From: Geothrix sp. PMB-07
GTDB lineage: Bacteria > Acidobacteriota > Holophagae > Holophagales > Holophagaceae
Reading direction: 5' to 3'
Length of the DNA stretch: 64,000 nt
NCBI RefSeq assembly: GCF_030758935.1
Contig: NZ_CP132333.1
Location: 1,302,992 to 1,366,991 of the forward strand
Positions 1 through 8,412 of this stretch are shown here, piece after piece; the first letter of the stretch is position 1, and each line of letters begins with the position of its first letter. Both the position numbers and the translations under genes were made by a program. The notes beneath the pieces were generated by a model. That model was not told the origin of the DNA, searched no databases, and was given only the letters and a program-made list of their open reading frames with translations.

Positions 1-266
1 CGCGCCTGGATGCTGAGGCGCTGGCCGAGGATGGCGTCCACGCTGCCGAGTTCCCAGGCGACGGGGCCCTGGCCTGGCACCTGCACAGACAGGATCTCCA
101 GGCCCTTGGTGTCGAGATCGATGGGCCCGGCAAAGGCGCTGCCGAATTCCAGCACCACTTCGCCGTCGATGCGTTTGGCTTTGAAATCCACGCCCAGCCT
201 AAGCCGCAGGCGGCGGGCCTTGGGTTGGGCGGCATCGTAGTAGGAATGCGGATCGGGGCGGTGCAT
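1..266 (-). CDS. M1 family metallopeptidase, leukotriene A4 hydrolase-like (N-terminal part, runs off window)
   Basis: Eighty-eight N-terminal codons are visible; the rest lies beyond the left edge. The protein starts MHRPDPHSYYD and continues with a beta-rich stretch (RRLRLRLGVDFKAKRIDGE, then VLEFG and DLDTKGLEIL) that matches the start of the N-terminal saddle domain of leukotriene A4 hydrolase/aminopeptidase B type M1 enzymes. The zinc motif HExxH is outside the window, so family membership rests on the N-terminal domain alone. No signal peptide is seen, which suggests a cytoplasmic enzyme. It is transcribed leftward and separated from the C69 gene by a bidirectional terminator. Confidence 0.65.
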   Translation of the reverse strand, partial: MHRPDPHSYYDAAQPKARRLRLRLGVDFKAKRIDGEVVLEFGSAFAGPIDLDTKGLEILSVQVPGQGPVAWELGSVDAILGQRLSIQA

Positions 267-343
267 GGGGACCTCGGGGAACCGGCCATCATCCCACGGG
301 CCATGGATCGGCGGGCGTCACAAGTGAGAGCTGCGGGACACAG

Positions 344-369
344 AAAAGGCCCCGGAATCGGGGCCTTTT
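344..369. terminator. Intrinsic terminator, bidirectional
   Basis: AAAAGGCCCC and GGGGCCTTTT form a perfect 10-bp stem around a 6-nt loop, giving a T run on both strands. It lies just after the C69 dipeptidase stop (transcribed leftward) and before the M1 aminopeptidase gene. Confidence 0.8.
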
Positions 370-396
370 CGATGGCGATGGTGGTCAGACCAGGCC

Positions 397-2028
397 CTAT
401 TCTTCTTCGGGGGCCAGACCTTCGACTTTCTTCACCTTGATGACGTCGCCGTGGTCCTTGACGATGCAGCGCAACCAATCCTCGGGGGCCTTGGGATGGG
501 TCACTTCACCCTTCTCATTGCGCACGTTGCCATCCAGGTACTTCCAAATGAGGAACTCGCCCAGCTTCTTCCAGCGGGCCATGAGCTGGCTGGAGTTCTT
601 GGCGGCCAGCTGGGTCAGGTAGTCACGGGCCAGGGTGGGGTTCTGCTTGTAGAGGTCGAGGGCCATGCGATCCACTTCGGGCTGGTCGGCGAGGTAACCG
701 CCCTCGAATTCGCGCTGCACCTTCTGGACATCGACGATCATGTCGCTCCAGCGGGTGTAGGTGTAGTTGGACACGAAGTTGAAGGTCCAGAAGGCGCTGT
801 CCCAGTTGAACTCATTGAAATTGCCGGTGCCTTCGGCGAAGGCCTTGGGAGCCTCCTTGATGCCACAGGAAATGGGCTGGTAGACGGTGAGGTAGGTGTC
901 GTCCACGCCAAACCAGATCACGCCGCCCACGGGATCGGGCAGCCAGGAGCGGCTCTGGGTCACGAAGGAGAAGCCCGTCTGCTGGGTGGAGATGGCGCGC
1001 TCGTGAACGTAGTCCTGGCCGTCGATCTTGAAGCCCATGGGCCGCCAGCGGTAGGGCAGCTTGTAGGGCCCGGCACCCACATCCTTGGTCATGTCGAAAT
1101 CCGTGCCTTCGAAGTGATCGCGCATGAGCTCCATGGCGTCGCGCACGTCCAGCTTCTGGTCGGGCTTCACGAAGAGCGGCATGGGCTTGGCGCCCTTCTC
1201 GGCCTTCACGTAATCCATGCTGATGTGCTGGCTCTTGGCGGCGCGGTTGAAGATGCTCCACACCCGGGCCTCGCAGCCGCGCAGCGATCCGAAGCTCAGG
1301 GGCGCATAGGCGTCCACGAAGCTGAAATCCTTGTCCTCGCCCTTGAAGTAGCCGGCCTTGCGGGCGAAGGGGATGAGGTCCTTGCTGAAGAGGGCCGACT
1401 TGGGATCGTTCTGGGGGAACTGGCGGATGCGGGCCTGGTTGGCGTGGGCGCTGATGGTGCCGTCGGGCAGTTTGTAGGCCACCCAGAGGGCGCCCTTCTG
1501 GCCCTTGCCCTTGCCGATCATTTCAAGGATCCACACTTCATTGGGATCGGCGATGGAGAAGCTCTCGCCCTCGGAGGCGTAGCCGTAGGTCTCCACCAGG
1601 TTGGTCATCACTTCGATGGCCTCGCGGGCGGTCTTGGCGCGCTCCAGGCCGATGTAGATGAGGCTTCCGTAATCCACGAGGCCGCTGGGGACCTGCAGCT
1701 CCTTGCGCCCGCCGAACGTGGTCTCGGCGATGACGAGCTGGTGCTCGTTCATGTTGCCCACGCGCGTGTAGGTCACCGGCGCTTCGGGAATGCGACCCAG
1801 GAACTTGCCCGTGTCCCATTCCACGATGTCGCGCATCTCGGAGGCCAGGTGGCGTCCGCCGTGCTTGAAGTAGAGCTCGCCGTACAGCGTGTGGCTGTCG
1901 GCAGCGTAGGTGATCATGGTGGAGCCGTCCTTGCTCGCGCCCTTGGTCACGAGCAGGTTGGTGCAGGCATCCAGGGCCGCGCCTGCCGTAAGCAGGGTGG
2001 CCAGGAGGACGAGGGGTTTCAGGCGCAT
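397..2028 (-). CDS. C69 family dipeptidase (peptidase U34 type)
   Basis: A 543-aa secreted dipeptidase of the Ntn-hydrolase superfamily. The signal-like N terminus (MRLKPLVLLATLLTAGAA) is followed directly by DACTNLLVTKGAS; the Cys at residue 22 is in the position of the C69 nucleophile, exposed when the leader is removed. The typical C69 pattern follows, with TYAADSHTLYGELYF, then EMIGKGKGQKGALWVAYKLPDG and HANQARI. Length is normal for the family. It is transcribed with or just after the two M13 peptidase genes (40-bp gap), so this block looks like a peptide-degradation set. The exact substrate cannot be read from the sequence. Confidence 0.88.
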   Translation of the reverse strand: MRLKPLVLLATLLTAGAALDACTNLLVTKGASKDGSTMITYAADSHTLYGELYFKHGGRHLASEMRDIVEWDTGKFLGRIPEAPVTYTRVGNMNEHQLVIAETTFGGRKELQVPSGLVDYGSLIYIGLERAKTAREAIEVMTNLVETYGYASEGESFSIADPNEVWILEMIGKGKGQKGALWVAYKLPDGTISAHANQARIRQFPQNDPKSALFSKDLIPFARKAGYFKGEDKDFSFVDAYAPLSFGSLRGCEARVWSIFNRAAKSQHISMDYVKAEKGAKPMPLFVKPDQKLDVRDAMELMRDHFEGTDFDMTKDVGAGPYKLPYRWRPMGFKIDGQDYVHERAISTQQTGFSFVTQSRSWLPDPVGGVIWFGVDDTYLTVYQPISCGIKEAPKAFAEGTGNFNEFNWDSAFWTFNFVSNYTYTRWSDMIVDVQKVQREFEGGYLADQPEVDRMALDLYKQNPTLARDYLTQLAAKNSSQLMARWKKLGEFLIWKYLDGNVRNEKGEVTHPKAPEDWLRCIVKDHGDVIKVKKVEGLAPEEE

Positions 2029-2068
2029 GGGAATCCTTTGAATCAGGAGGTGGGACAGGGGTGGCAGC

Positions 2069-4075
2069 TTACCAGATGGCGGGGCGATCCTTCTCGGCCC
2101 GCTTCATGGGATCGCCATCCTTGCAGCCGAAGGCTTCATAGAATTCGGGCAGGTTGGAGAGGGGCCCATTGACGCGGAACTTGGCGGGGCTGTGGGGATC
2201 GGTGTTGGCGCGCAGGCGGGTGGCCTCTTCGCGGGTGAGGGTGCGCCAGGTTTCGGCGTAGCCCAGGAAGAACCGCTGCTCCGGCGTGAAGCCCTCGATC
2301 TTGCCAACTGGGGCCTTGCCCTTCTGGCTCAGCTTCCAGGCATCCCACGCGATTTTGAGGCCGCCCAGGTCAGCGATGTTCTCGCCCAGGGTGAGGTGGC
2401 CATTCAGATGCAGGCCGGGCAGGGGCTCGTAGGCGTCGAACTGCTTGGCCACCAGCTCGGCGCGGACGTTGTAGGCCTTCTCGTCTTCGGCGGTCCACCA
2501 GCTCTTGAGGTTGCCGTCGGCGTCGTACTGGCGGCCTTCGTCGTCGAAACCATGCGTCATCTCGTGGCCGATGGTGGCGCCGATGTTGCCGTAGTTCACC
2601 GCGTCGTCTGCCGTGGCATCGAAGTAGGGCGGCTGCAGGATGCCTGCGGGGAAGGCGATCTCGTTCATGGAGGGGCTGTAGTAGGCGTTGTTGGTCTGGG
2701 GCGTCATGTCCCATTCGTTGCGGTCGATGGGCTGGCCCAGGTGGGCCAGGCGGCGCTGGAACTCGAATCGGCGGGTTTCCAGCACGTTCAGGACGTAGGG
2801 CTGGGGCTGGATGTTGAGCTTGGTGTAATCGCGCCACACATCGGGGTAGCCGATCTTCACGCGGATGGCGGCGAGCTTCTCCTTGGCCTTGAGCTTGGTG
2901 GGAGCGCTCATCCATTCCAGGCCTTCGATGCGGGCCTTCAGGGCCGTGCGCAGGTTCTCCACCATCTCCAGCACCTTGGCCTTGCTGCTGGCGGGGAAGG
3001 CGCGCTGCACGTAGAGCTTGCCGAGGGCCTCGCCCAGGCCGTTGTCCGCAGCGAACATCACGCGCTTCCAGCGGGGATGCTGGGCCGTGGTGCCTTGCAG
3101 CCGGGTGCCGTAGAAGGCGAAGGATTCCTGCTCGAAGGCCTTGGGCAGGGCCGAGGCGGTGCTGCGCAGCAGGTGCCAACGGAGGTAGACGCGCCACTGA
3201 TCGGCGGGCAGTTCCTGGATCATGCGCCCAAGTTCGGCCAGGAAGGCGGGCTGGCGCACCACGAAGCGGTCAGGAGTGGGGATGGCCAGGGCCTTGAGGT
3301 AGAGGTCCACCGGAAAACCCGGAGCGGCGGCCTTGAGTTGGGCTGGCGTCATGGCGTGGTAGATGGCGTTGGGATCGCGCTGCTCCACGCGGGTCATGCT
3401 GGCCTTGGCCAGCCGCGTTTCCAGCGCGACGATGCGGTCGGCATCCTTGGCATCGAGGCGCGCCAGGCCAAGCATCTTCGCCACGTGGGCGCGGTAGGCG
3501 GCGAGGATCTCCTTGGACTTGGCGTCATCCTTCAGGTAGTAATCGCGATCGGGCAGGCCCAGGCCCCCCTGGCTCAGCATCAGGGAGTAGCGGGTGCTCT
3601 CCTTGTCGTCCTGCTCGACGCCGAAGGAGAAGCCGGCGAAGGCGAACCGCTGATGCAGATCCGCCAGCACCGCCATGAGGGTGGAGGCGTCCTTCACGGT
3701 GTCGATGCGGGCGAAGAGGGGCTTCAGCGGGGCGAGGCCCTGGGCTTCGATGCCCGCCTCATCCATGCCGCTGGCGTAGAAATCGCCCACCTGCTGGGTT
3801 TCGGAACCCGTCTTGGCCTTGGCCATGGCCGCGGTCTGCATGATCTCTTTCAGGATCTGGTGGGTGCGGGTGTCGATCTCCTGGTCCACCCCATAGCGGT
3901 CGTATTCGGGGGGGATGGTGGTGCGCTTGGCCCAGGCGCCCACGGCGTACTGGAAGAAGTCCTGGGTGGGCTTCATGCTGGTGTCGATGTTCGCGGGATT
4001 GAAGCCCTTGTAGGGCATCTGGGCGGTCAGGGGCGCCACCAATGCCAGGGCGAGAAAAGCGGGTCGGTGTTTCAC
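2069..4075 (-). CDS. M13 family metallopeptidase (neprilysin/PepO type), copy 1
   Basis: A 668-aa zinc endopeptidase. The zinc site HEMTH is at about residues 504-508 and the second motif ENIADLGG supplies Glu565 and Asp569, as in neprilysin. The N-terminal alpha-helical domain (DFFQYAVGAWAKRTTIPP) and the M13 C terminus (SNLPEFYEAFGC...RPAIW) are present. I chose GTG at 4075: GGAG lies 5 nt upstream and the leader VKHRPAFLALALVAPLTAQ reads as a signal peptide. The upstream ATG at 4093 falls inside the terminator of the preceding gene. It is a tandem paralogue of the next gene, similar in length and in all motifs, so a duplication is likely. Confidence 0.92.
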   Translation of the reverse strand: MKHRPAFLALALVAPLTAQMPYKGFNPANIDTSMKPTQDFFQYAVGAWAKRTTIPPEYDRYGVDQEIDTRTHQILKEIMQTAAMAKAKTGSETQQVGDFYASGMDEAGIEAQGLAPLKPLFARIDTVKDASTLMAVLADLHQRFAFAGFSFGVEQDDKESTRYSLMLSQGGLGLPDRDYYLKDDAKSKEILAAYRAHVAKMLGLARLDAKDADRIVALETRLAKASMTRVEQRDPNAIYHAMTPAQLKAAAPGFPVDLYLKALAIPTPDRFVVRQPAFLAELGRMIQELPADQWRVYLRWHLLRSTASALPKAFEQESFAFYGTRLQGTTAQHPRWKRVMFAADNGLGEALGKLYVQRAFPASSKAKVLEMVENLRTALKARIEGLEWMSAPTKLKAKEKLAAIRVKIGYPDVWRDYTKLNIQPQPYVLNVLETRRFEFQRRLAHLGQPIDRNEWDMTPQTNNAYYSPSMNEIAFPAGILQPPYFDATADDAVNYGNIGATIGHEMTHGFDDEGRQYDADGNLKSWWTAEDEKAYNVRAELVAKQFDAYEPLPGLHLNGHLTLGENIADLGGLKIAWDAWKLSQKGKAPVGKIEGFTPEQRFFLGYAETWRTLTREEATRLRANTDPHSPAKFRVNGPLSNLPEFYEAFGCKDGDPMKRAEKDRPAIW

Positions 4076-4091
4076 GGAAACTCCAGAATGC

Positions 4092-4119
4092 AAAAGGCCC
4101 GGGCTCTTGGTCCCGGGCC
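4092..4119 (-). terminator. Intrinsic terminator between the two M13 genes
   Basis: GGCCCGGG and CCCGGGCC pair around an 8-nt loop and are followed on the minus strand by TTTT. It ends the upstream M13 transcript only about 20 bp before the next gene's start, so the two paralogues are probably at least partly independent. Confidence 0.7.
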
Positions 4120-4131
4120 CACGGACAAGGG

Positions 4132-6156
4132 CTACCAGATGGCGGGGCGCACCTTCGCGTCACGCTTCATGGGCTGGCCATCGGCGCAGCCGAAGGCCTC
4201 GTAGAATTCGGGCAGGTTCGAGAGAGGGCCGTTGACCCGCTGCTGGCCGGGGCTGTGGGGATCGGTCTTCAGGCGCACGGACAGCGCTGCTTCACGGATG
4301 TGGTTGCGCCACACGGTGGCGGCGCCCAGGAAGAAGCGCTGGGGCCCGGTGAAGCCATCGATGGGGGTAGGCGCGGCCTTCCCCTTGAGGCTGTTCTGGT
4401 AGGCGGCGAAGGCGATCTTGAGGCCGCCGATGTCGGCGATGTTCTCGCCCAGGGTGAGCTTGCCGTTCACATGCTCGCCCTTGAGGGGTTCATAGGCGTC
4501 GTACTGCTGGACCACGAGATCGGTACGGGATTCATAGGCCTTCTTGTCTGCGTCGGTCCACCAGTTCTTGAGGTTGCCCTCGGCGTCGAACTGGCTGCCG
4601 CTGTCGTCGAAGCCGTGGGTCATCTCGTGGCCGATGACGAAGCCGAGGGAGCCGTAGTTCACGGCGTCATCGGCTGCTGCGTCGAAGAAGGGCGGCTGCA
4701 GGATGCCCGCCGGGAACACGATCTCGTTCATGGTGGGGCTGTAGTAGGCGTTGACGGTGGGCGGCGTCATGCCCCATTCCGTGCGGTCGATGGGCTTGCC
4801 GAGCTTCTTGAGGTTCTCCTGGATGCGATGGGCCGAGGCCCGGCGCACGTTGCCGAAGTAGTCGTCGCGCTGGACGTCGAAGGGATAGGTCTTCCACTTG
4901 TCGGGGTAGCCGATCTTCACGCCAAAGGCATTGAGCTTCTTGATGGCCTGGGCCTTGGTTTCCTCGCCCATCCAGTCGAGGTTGGTGATGCGCTCCCGCA
5001 GGGCCACCCGCAGGTTCTCCACCATCTCGAGCACCTTCTTCTTGGCCTCGGGGGGGAAGGCCACCTTCACGTAGAGCTGGCCCAGGGCCTCGCCCAGGGT
5101 GTTGTCAGTGACGGCTTCGACGCGCTTGGCCCGGGGCTCCTGCTCCGGGGTGCCGTTCAGGATCTTGCCGTGGAAGGCGAAGGACTCATCGCCGAAGGGC
5201 TTGGGCAGGAGGCTGGCGCAGCTGCTGATGGCGTGCCAGCGCAGGTAGGTCTGCCACTGGGCAGCGGGCACTTCAGTGGTCAGCTTTCCGAAGGCCTGGA
5301 AGAAGGAGGGCTGGCTGAGATTCAGATCCTCCAGCTGCACGCCACGCCCGGCGAAGTAGCCTTTCCAATCGAAGCCGGGGGCTTCCTGGACGACCTGATC
5401 CAGCGTGCGCTTGTTGTAGCGCTTCTGGGGATTCCGCAATTCCACGCGGGTCCATTGGGCCTGGGCCAGGCGGGTCTCAAGCGCCAGCACCTCCTTGGCG
5501 TGGGCTGCGGCCTGCGCCGGGGCTTCGCCAGCCAGCTCGAACATCCGCGCGATGTGAGCTTCGTATTTGGTGCGGATCTCCTTGCTGCGGGCATCGTCCT
5601 TCAGGTAGTAGTCCCGGTCAGGCAGGCCGGTGCCGCCCTGGTTCAGGGAGCCCATGTAGCGGGTGGACTGCTTGGCGTCCTGGCCCACGAAGAAGCCGAA
5701 GCCGCTGGACAGCCCCTGACTATGCAGTTCGGCAAGCAGGGCGGGGAGCTGCTTGTTGTCCTTCAGGCCATCGATGCGGGCCAGGACAGGCTTGAGGGGA
5801 TCGAGGCCGCGCTTGGCGATGGCGGCCTCATCCATGCCCGAGGCATAGAAATCACCCACCTTCTGCTCGATGCTGCCCTTGGCCCAGGTGGTCTTGGCGC
5901 TGGTCTCGGTGAGGATCTTCTGGAGGATGGCGCGGTTCCGCTCGCTCACTTCTTCAAATGCGCCGAAGCGGGGCTTGTCCGAAGGGATGCTGTGGCTCTT
6001 GAGCCAGCCGCCGTTGGCGTAGGCGTAGAAATCCTCACAAGGTTTCACCGTCGCATCGAGGTTCGCGGGATCGATGCCGGGCTTGGATTGGGCGGCAAGA
6101 ACGAAGGCCGCGAGTCCGAGACTGAGGGCGAGGGAGGCGCGAAGGGGGGATGCCAT
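4132..6156 (-). CDS. M13 family metallopeptidase (neprilysin/PepO type), copy 2
   Basis: A 674-aa secreted zinc endopeptidase with a clear signal peptide (MASPLRASLALSLGLAAFVLA). The HEMTHGFDD motif has its first His at about residue 510, and ENIADIGG gives Glu571 and Asp575. The N-terminal DFYAYANGGWLKSHSIPSD and the C-terminal NLPEFYEAFGCADG...RPAIW are standard M13 landmarks. Length is usual for bacterial M13. It shares motif spacing and much of its sequence with copy 1 immediately downstream. Their leader and central regions differ, suggesting an old duplication with distinct substrates; that last point is inference. Confidence 0.93.
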   Translation of the reverse strand: MASPLRASLALSLGLAAFVLAAQSKPGIDPANLDATVKPCEDFYAYANGGWLKSHSIPSDKPRFGAFEEVSERNRAILQKILTETSAKTTWAKGSIEQKVGDFYASGMDEAAIAKRGLDPLKPVLARIDGLKDNKQLPALLAELHSQGLSSGFGFFVGQDAKQSTRYMGSLNQGGTGLPDRDYYLKDDARSKEIRTKYEAHIARMFELAGEAPAQAAAHAKEVLALETRLAQAQWTRVELRNPQKRYNKRTLDQVVQEAPGFDWKGYFAGRGVQLEDLNLSQPSFFQAFGKLTTEVPAAQWQTYLRWHAISSCASLLPKPFGDESFAFHGKILNGTPEQEPRAKRVEAVTDNTLGEALGQLYVKVAFPPEAKKKVLEMVENLRVALRERITNLDWMGEETKAQAIKKLNAFGVKIGYPDKWKTYPFDVQRDDYFGNVRRASAHRIQENLKKLGKPIDRTEWGMTPPTVNAYYSPTMNEIVFPAGILQPPFFDAAADDAVNYGSLGFVIGHEMTHGFDDSGSQFDAEGNLKNWWTDADKKAYESRTDLVVQQYDAYEPLKGEHVNGKLTLGENIADIGGLKIAFAAYQNSLKGKAAPTPIDGFTGPQRFFLGAATVWRNHIREAALSVRLKTDPHSPGQQRVNGPLSNLPEFYEAFGCADGQPMKRDAKVRPAIW

Positions 6157-6188
6157 GGGTAACCTCGTAAGTTGAGGGATAAAGCCTA

Positions 6189-6653
6189 TCAGGAAGGTCG
6201 GCTCAGAGCTATGTGGATGACCTTGTCAACTTCGACATGAACCGCTCCGGCCTTGTCTTCAAGCTGAATTCGGTAGGTGCGATCCACCTTGGGTTGCGCT
6301 TGGAGAAGGCGGCGGATCTCCTCCAGTTCCGAATCATCCAACCGAAACGTCGCGTGGAGGGTGCTTCGGCCCGGTTTTCGGAAACGGATGGAGGCGGCCT
6401 TGTCCCAGACGACGTACCCCGGCCCCAGGTTCTTCATGAGCATGAGCATGAAGAAGGGATCCACGGCTCCGTACAGACTGCCGCCGAAGGTGGTGTTCAC
6501 GTAGTTGCGGGTGCGCCAGGATAAGGGCAGGCACACGCGGATCTCCCGCCAGTCGCTGGCGATGAAGGTGACCCGCCCGCCGGTGCCCCGGTAGCAGGGC
6601 CAGAGGTTGAACCCCCAGCGTGCCAGTCGGGTGCGGATGGACTCGCCGCTCAT
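6189..6653 (-). CDS. DUF4442 domain protein (hotdog-fold, thioesterase-like)
   Basis: A 154-aa protein with the DUF4442 pattern: a short helical N terminus (RLARWGFNLWPCY), then LPLSWRTRNYVNTTFGGSLYGAVDPFFMLMLM, which is the hotdog central-helix region, then AASIRFRKPGRSTLHATF. Family members resemble the acyl-CoA thioesterase fold, but a defined reaction is not established from sequence. A second paralogue with the same NxxxTxFGGSLY/NHLGSMYFGAL arrangement is at 29722-30225. The start lies 4 bp after the glpX stop, so the two genes are probably co-transcribed. Confidence 0.8.
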   Translation of the reverse strand: MSGESIRTRLARWGFNLWPCYRGTGGRVTFIASDWREIRVCLPLSWRTRNYVNTTFGGSLYGAVDPFFMLMLMKNLGPGYVVWDKAASIRFRKPGRSTLHATFRLDDSELEEIRRLLQAQPKVDRTYRIQLEDKAGAVHVEVDKVIHIALSRPS

Positions 6654-6657
6654 GGCT

Positions 6658-7638
6658 TTAGAAGCGAACGGTGGTGAACTCGCCTTCCTTCATGTGGACG
6701 GTGTCGATGAAGCGCACCTGGCGGCTGCCGTAGGTGAGAATGAGGCTGGACGTGCGCACGCCATGGCCGAAATGCATGACGCCCTTGAGCAGGTTGCCGT
6801 GGGTGACGCCGCAGGCCGCGAACACGATCTGCTTGCCGGGGCAGAGGTCGTCGGTGAAGTAGATGCGGCCGAAATCCACGCCCATGGCCTCGGCCTTTTC
6901 GCGGCTGGCGGTGTTGGTGTCGACCTTGAGGCGGCCCTGGATTTCGCCGTTGAGGCACTTCAGAGCGGCAGCAGACAGCACGCCCTCGGGGGCGCCGCCG
7001 ATGCCCATGACCGCATGGATGCCCGTGCCGCTGACGGCGGAGCTGATGGCGGCACTGAGGTCGCCATCGCCGATGAGCTGGATGCGGGCGCCAGCTTTGC
7101 GGATGTCAGCGATGAGCTGGGCGTGGCGGTCGCGGTCGAGCACGCTGACCGTGATCTCGGAGACCTGCCGGTTGAGGGAATCGGCGATGATCTTCAAAGT
7201 CTCGTGGACCGGGGCGTCAAGGTGCACCTTGCCCTTGGCGGAAGGGCCGACCACCAGCTTTTCCATGTAGAGGTCGGGCGCGTGCAGCAGGCCGCCCTTC
7301 TCCGTGGCCGCCAACACCGCGATGGCGTTGGGGGCGCCGGTGGCGCAGAGGTTGGTGCCTTCCAGGGGATCGACGGCGATGTCCACCTCGGGGTGGTCGC
7401 CATCCAGATCCGCGCCCATGCCCACCTTTTCGCCGATGTAGAGCATGGGGGCCTCGTCCCGCTCACCCTCGCCGATGACGATGGTGGCATCCATGCGAAC
7501 GGATTCCATGGCCTTGCGCATGGCTTCCACGGCCAACTGGTCGCTGTACTTGCGGCGGCCATGGCCGATGGAGGTCGAGCAGGCGATGGCGGCTTGCTCA
7601 ACCACTCGCAGGAATTCGAGGGACAGGGTCTGTTCCAT
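6658..7638 (-). CDS. glpX: Class II fructose-1,6-bisphosphatase
   Basis: A 326-aa cytoplasmic GlpX-type enzyme that hydrolyses fructose 1,6-bisphosphate to fructose 6-phosphate in gluconeogenesis. Recognisable motifs are [18 protein letters not shown] (metal/substrate region, about residues 57-74), [12 protein letters not shown] (metal-binding DPxEGT) and [11 protein letters not shown]. Length matches the class II family. It begins [19 protein letters not shown], the usual helical start. It is transcribed with cutA upstream and the DUF4442 gene downstream. Presence of glpX, with malic enzyme at 36.9 kb, fits growth on organic acids. Confidence 0.95.
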   Translation of the reverse strand: MEQTLSLEFLRVVEQAAIACSTSIGHGRRKYSDQLAVEAMRKAMESVRMDATIVIGEGERDEAPMLYIGEKVGMGADLDGDHPEVDIAVDPLEGTNLCATGAPNAIAVLAATEKGGLLHAPDLYMEKLVVGPSAKGKVHLDAPVHETLKIIADSLNRQVSEITVSVLDRDRHAQLIADIRKAGARIQLIGDGDLSAAISSAVSGTGIHAVMGIGGAPEGVLSAAALKCLNGEIQGRLKVDTNTASREKAEAMGVDFGRIYFTDDLCPGKQIVFAACGVTHGNLLKGVMHFGHGVRTSSLILTYGSRQVRFIDTVHMKEGEFTTVRF

Positions 7639-7663
7639 GGGGCTACTCCTGGAGGCGAGCGGT

Positions 7664-7990
7664 TCAGGCCAAGCGGTTGACGCTCTGGCGGATCCAGTCG
7701 AGGAAGGGCTCGGAGCCCTCCTCCACCGAGAACATGAGGATTTCGGGGACCTCGTAGGTGTGCAGGTCGCTGATCACATCGGAGACCTGGGGGAAGAGCT
7801 CCCGGGTGGTCTTGATGATCAGCATGACCTCCTCATCCAGGTGGGTCTCGCCCTTGAAGTAGTAATAGCTTTTGATACTGGGGAGGATGTTCACGCAGGC
7901 GGCATAGGCCTGGTCCACCAGCGCGGCGGCGATGGTCAGAGCGGTCTCCTCGCTGCCACAGGTGGTCATGATCGTGCAGGCATCGGTCAT
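7664..7990 (-). CDS. cutA: CutA1 divalent cation tolerance protein
   Basis: A 108-aa small trimeric CutA1 protein. The family signature is clear: [26 protein letters not shown], then [16 protein letters not shown], then EEVMLIIKT and [12 protein letters not shown] chose ATG at 7990 because GGGGAG lies 7 nt upstream, whereas the in-frame ATG at 8026 has no ribosome binding site. The protein is linked with copper tolerance in other bacteria, but its molecular role is unsettled. It precedes glpX by 26 bp. Confidence 0.93.
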   Translation of the reverse strand: MTDACTIMTTCGSEETALTIAAALVDQAYAACVNILPSIKSYYYFKGETHLDEEVMLIIKTTRELFPQVSDVISDLHTYEVPEILMFSVEEGSEPFLDWIRQSVNRLA

Positions 7991-8412
7991 CGTTGGGCTC
8001 CCCGCCTGGCAGGCGGAACCGGTCATTGTAGCTTGGGATGGGGGGCGTCACAGATCACGAAAGCCCTGAGCGCAGCGGGCCCGTGGTCTGACCACGGGTG
8101 GCGTGAAGCCTCACCCCAAATCGATCTTTTGCGATTCCACCGGCTGGGGCTCCTGTGCCGTCATCAGGGGAATGATCTGGAGTGGCTTCCATGACCGATC
8201 GGCGAGACCCGGGCGGAAGGGCAACCGCCCTGGCCTTGGTGATGCTGACCTGCCTAGTTCTTTTGGCTGTTTGTGTATAGATAATAGTGCATGGATCATT
8301 GTAAACATTGGTTATGAGTATGAAAATAAAGTCAAAATAAGCATGGCGCGGATGAATGCTCGACCTCACCCTGGGGACATCAGGAAACCCTGATTTGCCC
8401 AGGAGCCCCCCC
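7991..8412. other. Intergenic region: GC-rich hairpins, then an AT-rich promoter-like stretch
   Basis: Between cutA and the lipoprotein gene. It holds a perfect hairpin (CCCGTGGT, loop CTG, ACCACGGG at 8080-8098), a second hairpin (GGGCGG...CCGCCC near 8213-8232), and from about 8270 to 8345 a strongly AT-rich tract unlike the surrounding sequence. The tract probably holds the lipoprotein promoter, with TATGAAAAT-like -10 material around 8318-8326. A candidate 29-codon ORF inside it is listed separately. Confidence 0.5.
8191..8280 (+). CDS. Candidate 29-aa single-span membrane microprotein
   Basis: ATG at 8191 opens a 29-codon frame ending in TAG at 8280. GGAG lies 8 nt upstream. The peptide is a charged N terminus (MTDRRDPGGRAT) followed by ALALVMLTCLVLLAVCV, which would form one membrane span. 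There is no homology evidence and short frames arise by chance, so this is a weak call. It could also be the 5' remnant of a longer membrane gene. Confidence 0.25.
   Translation: MTDRRDPGGRATALALVMLTCLVLLAVCV

Noticed and set aside
4076-4093. ATG at 4093 as the start of M13 copy 1
   Set aside because: It lies in the terminator of the upstream gene. GTG at 4075 has GGAG at the right distance and begins the signal peptide.
451-6162. Very long plus-strand open frames opposite the C69 and M13 genes (573, 670 and 706 codons)
   Set aside because: They are mirror frames of real minus-strand genes in high-GC DNA: they lack ribosome binding sites and have repetitive Gly/Ala/His/Leu composition, while the minus strand carries clear catalytic motifs.
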